NCBI GenBank assembly: GCA_046350555.1
Contig: JAXMAF010000009.1
Span: 124,001-188,000 of the forward strand
DNA length: 64,000 nucleotides
DNA from: JAXMAF01 sp046350555
Lineage (GTDB): Bacteria; Planctomycetota; Phycisphaerae; Phycisphaerales; SM1A02
Direction of reading: 5' to 3'
This document shows, piece by piece, positions 47,582 through 58,596 of this stretch (the first letter of the stretch is position 1; the number at the start of each line of letters is the position of its first letter). The notes beneath the pieces were generated by a model that had not been told where the DNA came from, did no database searches, and worked only from the letters and a program-made list of their open reading frames with translations. The translations under genes were made by a program, and so were the position numbers.

Positions 47582-48279
47582 CTGGCAGTACCTCCTGGGG
47601 GGTTGGCTGAATCGGGCGGCTGGAGGATGAACCGATACCTGCGCGCGGACGGCTTCAAGGGCCGAGCGTCCGCCAACCGCCCGCAGGACAGTCGGATCAT
47701 CCGGGACGTCCAAGCGACGCCCAACCGGGGAGATGCAGGATACTGGCCGCGACCCTTCCCACAAAGGGGGAAGTCGAGCGAGCCGCCACCGAAACCGATC
47801 CGAGCCGGAGACCACGGCGCCGCCATGCGACCGATATCGTCGCGCCGGAGTCGCCGAGTCCCGTTGCGCTCGCGACCGCTCGTCGCCACCACGCCATCGC
47901 CGGGACGATTTCGGCGCAACGGCAAAGGGCCGATCTGCACGTCGGCCCTCCGCCTTGGAATGTCCGTCGAATCGTCCGTCCGGACGCGCCTGCATTCCGG
48001 GGCAGGTCGCTCGTCCGTCGGCCATCGTCGTCCCGCGTTCTACGAGCCTCGCGCCTCGAATGTTCCCCGCCGGTCGGCCACGGCGCGCACCCGGCGCGCG
48101 GGCCGTGGAGTCGCGCGGCGAACCCAACGGGCGCTGGAGTGCCAGGAACCGCCGAACTGTGAACTTGTTCACAATCCGACCTCGTTGACTTGGCCGTTCG
48201 ACGGACCTTGCATGGCTTCGGGAGCCGACGCGATCACGCGCCCCCACCGCTCGATCGACTTCATCCCACGGAGGTCTTC
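47582..48279. other. Divergent intergenic region
   Basis: About 700 bases between a minus-strand and a plus-strand gene. No frame shows protein-like conservation. It should hold the promoters of both genes; the one distinctive site is the palindrome at 48158-48173. Confidence 0.4.
48158..48173. promoter_or_regulatory. Palindromic operator-like site
   Basis: TGTGAAC-TT-GTTCACA is a perfect 7-bp inverted repeat with a 2-base spacer, AT-richer than its surroundings. It lies 107 bases upstream of the plus-strand membrane-protein start, a plausible position for a dimeric repressor site. The regulator is unknown. Confidence 0.5.
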
Positions 48280-48885
48280 ATGGCCCTTCCGCTCCAGGCG
48301 AACGCATCGGCGTCGACAGACGCGCGGCGCGAGTCGGTGTCGCATCAGCTCGCGCATGCGCTGGTTGCGTTCTTCCGACCCGTCTTCCTGATCTTCCTCA
48401 CCGCGACCATCGTGCTCATGGCGACCATCTGGCCGCTTGCGGTCGCCACGGGACTGATCGCCATCCTCGCCGGTGGCGTCGTCTGGATCGCCGGCCGCGT
48501 CGAGGATCACACCGAGGCCGGCGCGTCGGGCGTCGCCCGGCGCGTCGCGGCCGAGGCGCTCGATGGCGGCCGGACGAGGCCGCGCGCCGACGACGACGGC
48601 GCGGAGAGCGCCATGGAAGCGTTCGACGACCAACCCGTGATTCCTGGCGGGAGCCTCGACGATCGCATCGTGTGGCGCGAGACGCGCACCATCGGGGGAA
48701 TCGCCATCGGGCTGGCGCTGCTCGCGGTCGTCATCGGGCTGTCGCTGTTCCAGTGGCCGATGCTGGCGCTGGGCATCGGCATCGTGCTCATGTACATGGC
48801 CCTCGTCACCTTTCCGGCGTGGGCGGCGTGGATCGAAGGCGACGTCGAGGCGACGACCGAGGCGGCGCGGCACCAGGACGCCTGA
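48280..48885 (+). CDS. Small membrane protein
   Basis: A 201-residue protein with GGAGG seven bases before ATG 48280. Four hydrophobic segments occur in two pairs (VAFFRPVFLIFLTATIVLMA, WPLAVATGLIAILAGGVVWI, IGGIAIGLALLAVVIGLSLF and WPMLALGIGIVLMYMALVTF), separated by a ~65-residue charged loop. No conserved motif is recognised. It stands alone and may be controlled by the palindrome upstream. Confidence 0.65.
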   Translation: MALPLQANASASTDARRESVSHQLAHALVAFFRPVFLIFLTATIVLMATIWPLAVATGLIAILAGGVVWIAGRVEDHTEAGASGVARRVAAEALDGGRTRPRADDDGAESAMEAFDDQPVIPGGSLDDRIVWRETRTIGGIAIGLALLAVVIGLSLFQWPMLALGIGIVLMYMALVTFPAWAAWIEGDVEATTEAARHQDA

Positions 48886-48992
48886 AGCGCGCCGCGCGAT
48901 GTCGGCGGCGCGGCGCCGATCCGGTTGGTCGGCCTCTCCGCATGGGCGCGCGGCTTCCATCGCGACGTCGCGCCGCATGCGTCGGCGCCTGC

Positions 48993-49847
48993 TCACGGCG
49001 CGTCGCGCACCGACGTCGATCCCGACCGCTTGAACGGCGAGCCGATCTCTCCATACGGAGTCCTGATTCGCAGGTCGCCGGAGACCTCGTACGAGGCGTT
49101 GCCGGACGAGGCCATGCCCATCATCGCGCGTCCGACGTTGAACGTGGAGACGGAAACCGGAAGCTCGACCTGCTCCGTCTCGCCGGGCGCGAAGGTCATC
49201 GGGTTCACCTTGCCGCCGACCAGCGACTTGCCGCCGAGGGAGACCGCCCACTTCAGCCGCTTGAGATCGATCGGGAAGGTGTTCGTGTTCGTGACCGCGA
49301 GCGTCACGACGCCGCTGGCGCCGAAGACGCCGCTGTCGTTCCATTCGACGTCCACCACCTCGACCAGCGGGAGCGCCGGCACCGGGAGTTCGCCCGTCTT
49401 CTCCCCCTCGAGCTCCGCCGCGCCGCTGCCCGGACCCGTCCCCGCGGGATTCGTCATGGCCGTCGCCGCGACCGTGTACGGCAGCACGCTGCCCGGCTTC
49501 AGCGAGACGACGTTCATCGCCAGGTCGGTGAAGCGAAGCGTGACCGGCACCGTCTCCTTCACCGCGCTCTTCGCCGCGACCGTCGCCGGCGCCGGCACCG
49601 GACCGGTCACCGCGGGTTGCGGCTCGTTCGCGAGGGTGATCCCGTAGTTGAACGATTCGACGGCCATCGCCTCCCTGGTCGGATTGTTCAGCTCGACGTC
49701 GACGAGGAGCTTCACACCTTCGAAGGTCAGGCCATCCAGCCGCGTGTCTGTGACGCGAACGTTCGGCTCGGTGCCGTAGACGGACGAGCATCCAGGGACG
49801 AACCCGAGAGCGAGGGCGGCAACGGCGAGGGCGATGCGTCGGAGCAT
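48993..49847 (-). CDS. LEA14-like (WHy domain) lipoprotein
   Basis: A 284-residue protein starting at ATG 49847. The start is chosen because TAGCAT lies seven bases upstream. MLRRIALAVAALALGFVPGC is a lipoprotein signal with the lipidated Cys in FVPGC. Two beta-sandwich repeats follow, the first with DGLTFEGVKLLVDVELNNPT and the second with GVVTLAVTNTNTFPIDLKRL; both have the V-x-N-P or N-x-N-x-F/Y-P-I-x-L pattern of LEA type 2/WHy domains. Such lipoproteins are linked to desiccation and stress in other organisms. Role here unknown. Confidence 0.75.
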   Translation of the reverse strand: MLRRIALAVAALALGFVPGCSSVYGTEPNVRVTDTRLDGLTFEGVKLLVDVELNNPTREAMAVESFNYGITLANEPQPAVTGPVPAPATVAAKSAVKETVPVTLRFTDLAMNVVSLKPGSVLPYTVAATAMTNPAGTGPGSGAAELEGEKTGELPVPALPLVEVVDVEWNDSGVFGASGVVTLAVTNTNTFPIDLKRLKWAVSLGGKSLVGGKVNPMTFAPGETEQVELPVSVSTFNVGRAMMGMASSGNASYEVSGDLRIRTPYGEIGSPFKRSGSTSVRDAP

Positions 49848-49854
49848 GCGGCGC

Positions 49855-49860
49855 ATGCTA
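49855..49860 (-). promoter_or_regulatory. TAGCAT -10 box before the LEA-like gene
   Basis: On the minus strand TAGCAT is followed by GCGCCGC and the ATG at 49847. An upstream in-frame ATG at 49856 overlaps this box, which argues against it as the start. Confidence 0.4.
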
Positions 49861-49871
49861 ACCCGACTCGA

Positions 49872-51917
<2,046 letters not shown>

Positions 51918-52007
51918 CGTCGTCTCCTTCGTCGCCCCCGCTCCGGCTCGCAAGTGGCGGCCAGGGACGAGAGAGGCGACGCGACGGCAACGAAGCCCGC
52001 GCGACGC

Positions 52008-52090
52008 TCGCTTCCCTCCGCCGGTGCGAACCGGATCAGGTTCAACGGGTGCATCTCAGCGGACGGCCAAAGGCCGCCTGCGCCCCGAGC
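52008..52090 (-). promoter_or_regulatory. TPP riboswitch (THI element)
   Basis: Read on the minus strand: GGGGCGCAG, a P3-type stem GGCGGCC-TTT-GGCCGTC, CTGAGATGCACCC, then ACCTGATCCGGTTCGCACCG and GGAGGGAAGCG. CTGAGA and ACCTGATC with the flanking pairing are the conserved pyrimidine- and pyrophosphate-sensing parts. It ends about 90 bases before the thiC start. Confidence 0.93.
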
Positions 52091-52210
52091 GAACGGCGCG
52101 ATTGTAGCGGACGCCACGACACCGCCGAGGGCGATGCCCCGTGGCACCGGCGGCGATCCGACCATCGATGCAGCAGCGCCTCGGCGCGCAGGGATCGTCA
52201 CCGGCGCCGG

Positions 52211-53338
52211 TCACGGCGCGCCGCACGCCCCTTGCGAGAGCGTCTCGACGATGAAGACTCCCCAGTCGATCGATGCGCCATCGAGGGAGAGCGTCAGCGT
52301 CGTGCCGTTCGCCACCGGCGTCGCGTTGCAGTTGACCTGGATCAGGTTCGGCGAGTGCGCCAGATACGCCGACTGGATCGCGGCGCAGATCTCGGTTGCG
52401 CAGGAGAAGCTGTCGGAACTTCCCGAGATCGACACGCATGGAATCTGGCACTCGTACCCGATATATGGATCGCCCGGCGTTCCGTTCCCGTTGTGATGCG
52501 AGCTCTGCCAGAGGTGGAACGCGGTCCCGTCGGGACAGTTGCCCGAGATCGTCACCGAGAGCTCGCCGTTGGAGAGCGTGCCGTAGAAGGTGCCGCCGAT
52601 GTTCGGATCCGACGCGGGAAACGTCGGCGTGAACGTGAGATCGGTCACGAGTCCCGCGCCGTTGGCCTGCCACGTCCAGACGTTGGTCGTCTGCCCGCGA
52701 AGGCCGGGCGGCCATCCCGAAATCCCCTGCGAGCCGGCCCCGAGGCCGACCATGATCGTGCCCGCGGCGGTGCCGACCGGAACCGGGCCGAGCTTGGTCG
52801 TCAGGACCGTGCTGGTGACGTTCACCACCTCGAAGGGAATCACCGTGCCATCCTCGGTGAGCGCCGCGACGGAGTAGTCGAGATAGCTGGCGTCGGGGAA
52901 CGTTCCCGTGAGCTTGACGGTCTGCCCGATCGCCGCCGACGACGGTGTCACCTCGGTGACCGTCAGGCAGTCGACGAGGTTCACCGGACCCCACGCCGCC
53001 ACGAGCGCGCCGAGATCGGCGCCATCGACGCTTCCGGACGCGTCGAGGTCGGCCGGATTGCCCGCGGGCGCCGGGCCCCATGCCGAGAGGAGCAGACCGA
53101 TGTCGGCGCCATCCACGACGCCGGATCGATCCAGATCGGCCTGGCCGCAACCGGCGCTGGCCCATGCACACACCGCCATCGTCGCCGCCGCGGCGACGGC
53201 GCGTGGCGACACCGGCGGCTTCCGGCGACGAGCGCTCGCGGGCATCGCCGCGCGGCCGACGGTCGTGCGTGCGGCGCTGGCGTCGGTGGATCCGGCGGCG
53301 CAGCCGGTGATCGTGGCGTCCGTGATGGGTCGCTGCAT
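52211..53338 (-). CDS. Exported protein with N-terminal dockerin pair
   Basis: A 375-residue protein; GGAGGA before ATG 53338 supports the start. An unusually long, Arg/Ala-rich N-terminus leads to a hydrophobic segment ending AVCAWASAGCG. The calcium-loop pair DLDRSGVVDGADIGLLLSAW and DLDASGSVDGADLGALVAAW comes immediately after it, the opposite end from the other proteins here. The remaining ~260 residues are beta-rich: an IPT/TIG-like domain (TVTEVTPSSAAIGQTVKLTG) and a Cys-containing C-terminal domain (CQIPCVSISGSSDSFSCATE). Probably extracellular; ligand unknown. Confidence 0.75.
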   Translation of the reverse strand: MQRPITDATITGCAAGSTDASAARTTVGRAAMPASARRRKPPVSPRAVAAAATMAVCAWASAGCGQADLDRSGVVDGADIGLLLSAWGPAPAGNPADLDASGSVDGADLGALVAAWGPVNLVDCLTVTEVTPSSAAIGQTVKLTGTFPDASYLDYSVAALTEDGTVIPFEVVNVTSTVLTTKLGPVPVGTAAGTIMVGLGAGSQGISGWPPGLRGQTTNVWTWQANGAGLVTDLTFTPTFPASDPNIGGTFYGTLSNGELSVTISGNCPDGTAFHLWQSSHHNGNGTPGDPYIGYECQIPCVSISGSSDSFSCATEICAAIQSAYLAHSPNLIQVNCNATPVANGTTLTLSLDGASIDWGVFIVETLSQGACGAP

Positions 53339-53560
53339 CGTTGGTCCTCCAGTCGTCGGGTCTTGCCGCTCTCGCGTCGACGGCGTGCGTGTGCACCATC
53401 CGCCGCACGCACGACGCGCTCGGCGCTCGTCGAGCCACGCTCCGCCCGCGACCCAAGCGTACCGCCGCCCGGCCGGGGAGTTCCACGATTCGTACCATCC
53501 CCTCGTGCCGCCGTGGCGCGAGGCGTCGCCCTCGTGCCGCGCCGGCGGTCCGGAGCATGC

Positions 53561-54346
53561 ATGCGCCTGGTCATCGTGACGATGGTTGATCGGGGGTTTC
53601 CTTCGGTCTGTCTTCCGCGGCTCGTCGAGGCGTTCGGCAACGACGTCCATTCGATCGTCATGGCGAACGCGCCGCAGTCGAGCCGGACCGGTCGGCTGCG
53701 GCAGATCGCTCGGAAGGTGCGACGGATCGGTGCGCTCGGCGCCATCAACGGCCTGCGCATGCGACGCTGGTACGGACGCGACGTCGCCGAGGCGCTGCGG
53801 CTCGATCCGATCGAGGTCGTCGCGGCGCGCCTCGGTGTTCCGCTGCATGCGAGTCCGTCGATCAACGACGAGCGGACGGTGGCGCTGCTTGGCGGAGCCA
53901 ACGCGGATCTGGGACTCTGCCTCGGGACGACCTGGCTGAGCCCGGCTGTGCACTCGGTGCCGCGCCACGGGATGATCAACGTTCATCATGAGCTGCTGCC
54001 CGAGTTCCGGAACGCGCAGAGCGTGATCTGGTCCATCCACGAAGGCCGGCGAACCACCGGCTTCACGATCCATCGGATCGCCCCGCGGATGGACGCCGGC
54101 GACGTGCTCTGGCGCGAGGAGACGCCCATCCTCTTCCGTGCCACGCTGGGCGAGACGGTGACCGCGACGTACGCGGACCTGCTGACCCGCAGCGCGGCGC
54201 GGCTCGTGGAGGTCGTGCGCGACTTCGACGCGCTCGCGGCGCGCGCCCAGCCGCAGCGGGACGGCCGGACCTTCACGACGCCGACGTGGTCGGAGTATCG
54301 ACGCATGCGCGCGCAGTTCGCGCGCCTGCGCGGCGTGACCGGGTGA
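53561..54346 (+). CDS. Formyltransferase-family protein
   Basis: A 261-residue protein from ATG 53561 (MRLVIVTMVDRGFPSVCLPR). The catalytic region MINVHHELLPEFRNAQSVIW followed by GRRTTGFTIHRIAPRMDAGD carries the Asn-His...Asp set of 10-formyltetrahydrofolate-dependent formyltransferases (PurN, Fmt, ArnA and sugar N-formyltransferases). The C-terminal OB domain of Fmt is absent, and the N-terminal part differs from PurN, so an amino-sugar formyltransferase or similar role is more likely than initiator-tRNA formylation. A GGAG sequence precedes the start. Confidence 0.75.
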   Translation: MRLVIVTMVDRGFPSVCLPRLVEAFGNDVHSIVMANAPQSSRTGRLRQIARKVRRIGALGAINGLRMRRWYGRDVAEALRLDPIEVVAARLGVPLHASPSINDERTVALLGGANADLGLCLGTTWLSPAVHSVPRHGMINVHHELLPEFRNAQSVIWSIHEGRRTTGFTIHRIAPRMDAGDVLWREETPILFRATLGETVTATYADLLTRSAARLVEVVRDFDALAARAQPQRDGRTFTTPTWSEYRRMRAQFARLRGVTG

Positions 54347-54417
54347 TGCCCGTCCCGCTCGCCCGTCGCGGCTGCCCGCGGCCCAATCCCGCCCCAGCGG
54401 CGCGACCGCGGGTGCGC

Positions 54418-54450
54418 GGTCGAATCAATGAAGGCCTGCTGGAATCCGCA
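54418..54450. repeat. Fragment of the dispersed repeat
   Basis: GGTCGAATCAATGAAGGCCTGCTGGAATCCGCA-like sequence corresponds to the GTCGAACGC...GGAGGTCTGCTGGAATCCGCA end of the copy at 62145. It sits about 50 bases past a gene end, as the other copies do. Confidence 0.5.
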
Positions 54451-54497
54451 CGAGCCCGCGCACCGACCGCGCGGGGCCGACTCGAGCGACCGCTCGG

Positions 54498-55355
54498 TCA
54501 CTCCACCGCGGCGACGGCGGTCCACGCGCCGAGCAGCAGGCCGAGATCGGCGCCGTCCACCGTTCCGCTGTGATCAAGGTCGCCGTCGGCGTTGCCGGTT
54601 CCCCACACGCCAAGCAGGAGGCCGAGATCGGCGCCATCGACGACGCCGTCGCAGTTGATGTCCGCGTCGACGCACGTCGGTGGAGGCGTGAACGTGATCG
54701 TCAACAACGGTCGATACTCGGGCAGGGTCGACTCGCGGCTCTCGAACTTCTTCGCGGTGTTGAGCTGCGCCTCGTTGCCCTGGACGAGCCAACCGAAGTT
54801 CGTCGCGGGCGAGTTCAGCCACGATTGCACGTCGCCGACCATGCCCGCCGTGCTGCCCCACGTGTAGAAGGCCTGACCCCCGACACTCTTGCTCGCGCTC
54901 GCCGTCGCCGAGAAGACGCCGCCGGGCGTGTCCCACGGATCGTTGCTGTAGAACTGATGCAGCCACGTCGCGTCGCCGGGCAGCGCAAGCACGCCACCGC
55001 CCCCGAATCCAAACGACCCGGCCTCGCCCCAGTCGGCGAGCATGCGCTTCAGCAGGATCGTCTGGCTGCCGGAGTTGGTCTGCGTCATGCGGAGCTTGAG
55101 CGTGACCGACACGATCGTCGATCCGGCCGGAACCGCCGACGCCACGTCGAAGCGAACCACCCCGCGCCGTCGCGTTCCGCCGGCGTTGCTTCCGGTGCGG
55201 CCGACATAGAAGTTGTACGCCGCGCCCAGCGAGAGGTCGCCCTGCGGATCCTCGATCAGCGTGTTGTCCTTGTTGGCGACGATGGCGACGACGTCGGCCA
55301 GCGCGACGACCGGCGCGAGCGCGGCGATGGCTGCGACATGGAGGATTCGTGTCAT
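54498..55355 (-). CDS. DNRLRE-domain secreted protein with dockerin pair
   Basis: A 285-residue protein starting at ATG 55355 (MTRILHVAAIAALAPVVALA, a signal peptide). The mature part begins DVVAIVANKDNTLIEDPQGD, with GRTGSNAGGTRRRGVVRFDV, MLADWGEAGSFGFGGGG and YTWGSTAGMVGDVQSWLNSP, the layout of DNRLRE domains in bacterial carbohydrate-binding and collagenase-like proteins. The C-terminal tag is DINCDGVVDGADLGLLLGVW and DLDHSGTVDGADLGLLLGAW. It is a clear paralogue of the gene at 55495, and the two are separated by 139 bases. Confidence 0.82.
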   Translation of the reverse strand: MTRILHVAAIAALAPVVALADVVAIVANKDNTLIEDPQGDLSLGAAYNFYVGRTGSNAGGTRRRGVVRFDVASAVPAGSTIVSVTLKLRMTQTNSGSQTILLKRMLADWGEAGSFGFGGGGVLALPGDATWLHQFYSNDPWDTPGGVFSATASASKSVGGQAFYTWGSTAGMVGDVQSWLNSPATNFGWLVQGNEAQLNTAKKFESRESTLPEYRPLLTITFTPPPTCVDADINCDGVVDGADLGLLLGVWGTGNADGDLDHSGTVDGADLGLLLGAWTAVAAVE

Positions 55356-55494
55356 GGCGTTGGTTCGAAGCGCTGGATTGGGGATGGAGCCGACGCGCGG
55401 CGCTGGTGTATCAGCCGTCGCGCAATCGGGGCGTCGGGAGCGGAACTTCGCATACAGCCGTCGTCGATGCAAGACCCATCCAACGACCGATGCG

Positions 55495-56343
55495 TCATGC
55501 CGACCACGCGGCGAGAAGCAGCCCCACATCCACGCCATCGACGATGCCGTCGCCGTCCAGATCCGCGTCGACATCGGGCGTGCCCCACGCGCCGAGGAGC
55601 GCACCGAGGTCGGCGCCATCGACGACACCGTTGCAGTCGAGGTCGCCGAGGACGCACGGTGAAGGCGGGACGAACTCGATCACCAGCATCGGCCGCCGGG
55701 CGATCTCGTCCACCTCGCGGCTGTCGAACCGCTTGACCGTCTGGGGTGCCGACTCGTTGCCCTGCACAAGCCATCCGAAGTTGGCGTCCGGATCGTCGAG
55801 CCAGTCCTGGACATCCGCGACCATCGCGCCCGTGCCGCCCCACGAATAGACACCAACGCCACCGACCTCGGCGCTCGCGCTCGCCTCGGTCGAGAAGTCG
55901 CCTCCGGGAGTGGACCAGAAGACGTCTGGGAAGATGCGATGGATCCACGTCGCATCGCCGGGCTGCGACGGGGCGCCGGAGCCACCCGAGGCGAACGACG
56001 CGCCTTCGCCCCACGACGCGAGCAGCCGCCTGAGCGCCACGGTCTGCGTCCCGGCGCTCGACGAACCCGCGCTGAGCGTGAGCGTGGCCGATGTCACGGT
56101 CGAGCCGACGGGCACGGCGCCGGAGAGATCGAACTGGAGGACGCCGCGACGGATCGATCCGCCTCCGGCGCCGCCGACGCGCCCGGCGAAGAACGCCGGC
56201 CCCGAGCCGTTGCTCAGCGCGCCGTCGACGGTCTCGATGAGCGTGTTGTCCTTGATCGCGACGAGCGCGACCGAATCCGCCGCAGCGCTCGACGCGGCCG
56301 CGATCGCGACGAACGTGCACTCGATCAGGCGACGCACCGGCAT
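55495..56343 (-). CDS. DNRLRE-domain secreted protein with dockerin pair (paralogue)
   Basis: A 282-residue protein with a signal peptide (MPVRRLIECTFVAIAAASSA). It matches its neighbour along the full length: SVALVAIKDNTLIETVDGAL, SIRRGVLQFDLSGAVPVGST, LLASWGEGASFASGGSG and YSWGGTGAMVADVQDWLDDP. The tag is DLDCNGVVDGADLGALLGAW and DLDGDGIVDGVDVGLLLAAW, where the second loop has Val for Ala. Tandem duplication produced the pair. Start follows a weak purine-rich stretch. Confidence 0.82.
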   Translation of the reverse strand: MPVRRLIECTFVAIAAASSAAADSVALVAIKDNTLIETVDGALSNGSGPAFFAGRVGGAGGGSIRRGVLQFDLSGAVPVGSTVTSATLTLSAGSSSAGTQTVALRRLLASWGEGASFASGGSGAPSQPGDATWIHRIFPDVFWSTPGGDFSTEASASAEVGGVGVYSWGGTGAMVADVQDWLDDPDANFGWLVQGNESAPQTVKRFDSREVDEIARRPMLVIEFVPPSPCVLGDLDCNGVVDGADLGALLGAWGTPDVDADLDGDGIVDGVDVGLLLAAWSA

Positions 56344-56364
56344 CTCGGAAGGGCCTCGGGGAAG

Positions 56365-58596
56365 CTACGCGGAGAGCCGGCCCTGCACCATCGCCTTGAG
56401 CGCGAATGAGCTCGGCTCGCGATCGCCCTGCTCGATGGCGGTGTTGATCGCGAAGTAGGCGTTGCCGTTGTCGTAGAGGATCGTGTCGACCGACGCGAGC
56501 AGGAAGAGAACCTCTCGTCCCGGCACCGTGCCCTGGAGCGTGTGCGACTTGTCCTTCAGGCGAGCCGCAAGCGAACCGAGTCGGTCGCGCAGCGCCGGAT
56601 CGGCCGGAACCAGCAGCAGCGCCTCCGGGCGCGTCCCGAGCGCGCGGCGCATCGCGACGATCGCCGACTCGTCGATGCCGAGCATCGCCTGGGCGAGCGC
56701 GTAGCCGACCTCGAACGACGGATCTCCCGGCTGCGCCGCCTGGAGCGCGGCGAAGTCCTGCATCGCCTGCTGGTCGAAGCCATTCGCAAGCAGGCTCCAC
56801 GCCTGGTCGGGCGAGGCGAGGACCACCGCCGGCGGCTGCACGATGACCACCGGAGGCGGCGCGGGCTGGAACGTGTTCACGCCATACACGGCCGTCGTGA
56901 AGGCCGGCAGCCCAAAGCAGAGCGAGAACGACGGCGTGAAGCACGCGGGCCAGCAGACCGGCGCGCACCACGGGCTGCCCCAGACGGGCGGGCACCACCA
57001 CGGGCTCGAGCACGGCGCGCACCAGTTGTTGCAACCGGTCCAGCCGCAGCAGTACGCGGGCGTCCACCCGCAGAAGGGCGCCCAGCCGCCACACGACGCC
57101 CAGGCGTAGCAGGGCGGCGCACACCATCCGCCACCGGACCAACCGGAGCCGCAGCCCCAGCCCGAACCGGACGTTTGACCATACGAGAAGCCGAGGCCGA
57201 ATCCTCCGCTGCTGATCCCGAAGCCGAAGCTCCAGCTCGACGACGACTGCGGCGGCGCGAAATAGGAGCCGCTGTACGCAACGCCACCAACGGCGAGTCC
57301 GCCGCCGACGGCGATCGCGGTGCCTTGCGTGCCCGGAGCGCGCGGCGCCGCCTTGTTGCTGGTGTAGAGCCCCGGGGTCGCGCCGGGGCGGGCATCGGCC
57401 CGAACCTGATCGCGCCACGGCCGACCAACCTGCGGAGAGCCGGGCTGCGAGATGGTGGTGCCGGGAGCCCCGCCGGGGCGAGCGCCGGCACCCTTGGCGA
57501 ATCCGGTGGCGGGGCCGTTCGTCGAGAACCAATCCTGTCGCTCGATCGGACGCGGCAGGGCGCTCGGCGCACCAAGCGCGCCAGGCGGCGCGCCAGGCGC
57601 GCCACCGGCCCCGCGCGTCGGCGTGAGGGGACGGGCGAGATTCGCGCCCGGCGTGCCGGTTGCGCTCGGCGCGCCCGAGCCCTTGAAGCCACCGGATGGA
57701 TACGGCGCACCCGGAGCGCGCGACGGCGCACCGACGTTCGGCTGGCCCGAGCTTCCGCCGGGAATCGACGGCCGTCCGGGTGTGACGGGCGAAGCACCAG
57801 GGCGCGCCGGATTCGACGGCGGAACGATGCTCGGCATCGCAGGCCGCGATCCCGGTGTCCCCGACGGCGGGATGCCCGGCCGCGATGGAGCGCCGACACC
57901 CGGCATCGATGGCGCCGCCGGCCGCGCGCTCGGCGGCAAGACGCTCGGCGTTGAGGGGCGCGCGGCAGGCGGTGCGACACTTGGCGCGCTGGGGCGTGCG
58001 ACGGGCGGCGCGATGCTTGGTGCCGACGGCCGTGCCGCGGGAGGCGCGACGCTTGGCATGGAAGGACGCGCCGACGGAGGTGCGACGCTGGGGCCGGACG
58101 GACGTCCACCCGGCGCCAACGCCGGCGCGGCGGGGCGACCCAGCGAGGCGCCACCGCCGGCCGAACCGCCACCGAATCCACTTGGGCCGCGCATGCCGCC
58201 ACCGGCCGAACCGCCGCTGAATCCGCTCGGACCGCGCATGCCGCCACCCGCCGAACCGCCACTGAATCCCCCTGCACCGCGCATGCCGCCGCCACCCATT
58301 CCGCCACCGCCAGAACGGCCCTGGGCAAGCTGCTCACCCTCGTGCACGGCGCTGTCGGCGCGCGGCGGCGCGTCGACGTGCACCGGACTCTCGGCGCGCG
58401 ACGGACTCTCCGCTCGCGGCAGAGCCGCGGTTGGCGCGGGGGCGTCGATCCGCGCCGGCGACGCGGCGCAATCCGGTCCCGAGGGCGTCGACGTTGCCGG
58501 CCGTTCGGCGAAGGCTGGCATCATCGCACTCGTCGCAAGCGTCGCGATGAGCGTCAGGCGAGCCGAACCGAAGACGCTGCGGGCAGTCACCGACAT
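56365..58596 (-). CDS. Large exported low-complexity protein, Pro-rich and Trp/Cys-rich
   Basis: A 743-residue protein; GAGGAG before ATG 58596 and a signal peptide (LTLIATLATSAMMPAFA) fix the start. Regions in order: Asp/Glu/Arg-rich leader; three to four GGSAGGGMRGPSGF repeats; about ten units of APSxPSVAPPxARPS; a Gly/Ser-rich part with FGFGISSGGFGLGFSYGQTS; a ~65-residue Trp/Cys stretch with CGGWAPFCGWTPAYCCGW and CPPVWGSPWCAPVC; and a ~150-residue helical C-terminus (WSLLANGFDQQAMQDFAALQ) that looks TPR-like. A similar Gly-rich plus TPR plan occurs in planctomycete envelope proteins. Function unknown. Confidence 0.7.
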   Translation of the reverse strand: MSVTARSVFGSARLTLIATLATSAMMPAFAERPATSTPSGPDCAASPARIDAPAPTAALPRAESPSRAESPVHVDAPPRADSAVHEGEQLAQGRSGGGGMGGGGMRGAGGFSGGSAGGGMRGPSGFSGGSAGGGMRGPSGFGGGSAGGGASLGRPAAPALAPGGRPSGPSVAPPSARPSMPSVAPPAARPSAPSIAPPVARPSAPSVAPPAARPSTPSVLPPSARPAAPSMPGVGAPSRPGIPPSGTPGSRPAMPSIVPPSNPARPGASPVTPGRPSIPGGSSGQPNVGAPSRAPGAPYPSGGFKGSGAPSATGTPGANLARPLTPTRGAGGAPGAPPGALGAPSALPRPIERQDWFSTNGPATGFAKGAGARPGGAPGTTISQPGSPQVGRPWRDQVRADARPGATPGLYTSNKAAPRAPGTQGTAIAVGGGLAVGGVAYSGSYFAPPQSSSSWSFGFGISSGGFGLGFSYGQTSGSGWGCGSGWSGGGWCAPPCYAWASCGGWAPFCGWTPAYCCGWTGCNNWCAPCSSPWWCPPVWGSPWCAPVCWPACFTPSFSLCFGLPAFTTAVYGVNTFQPAPPPVVIVQPPAVVLASPDQAWSLLANGFDQQAMQDFAALQAAQPGDPSFEVGYALAQAMLGIDESAIVAMRRALGTRPEALLLVPADPALRDRLGSLAARLKDKSHTLQGTVPGREVLFLLASVDTILYDNGNAYFAINTAIEQGDREPSSFALKAMVQGRLSA

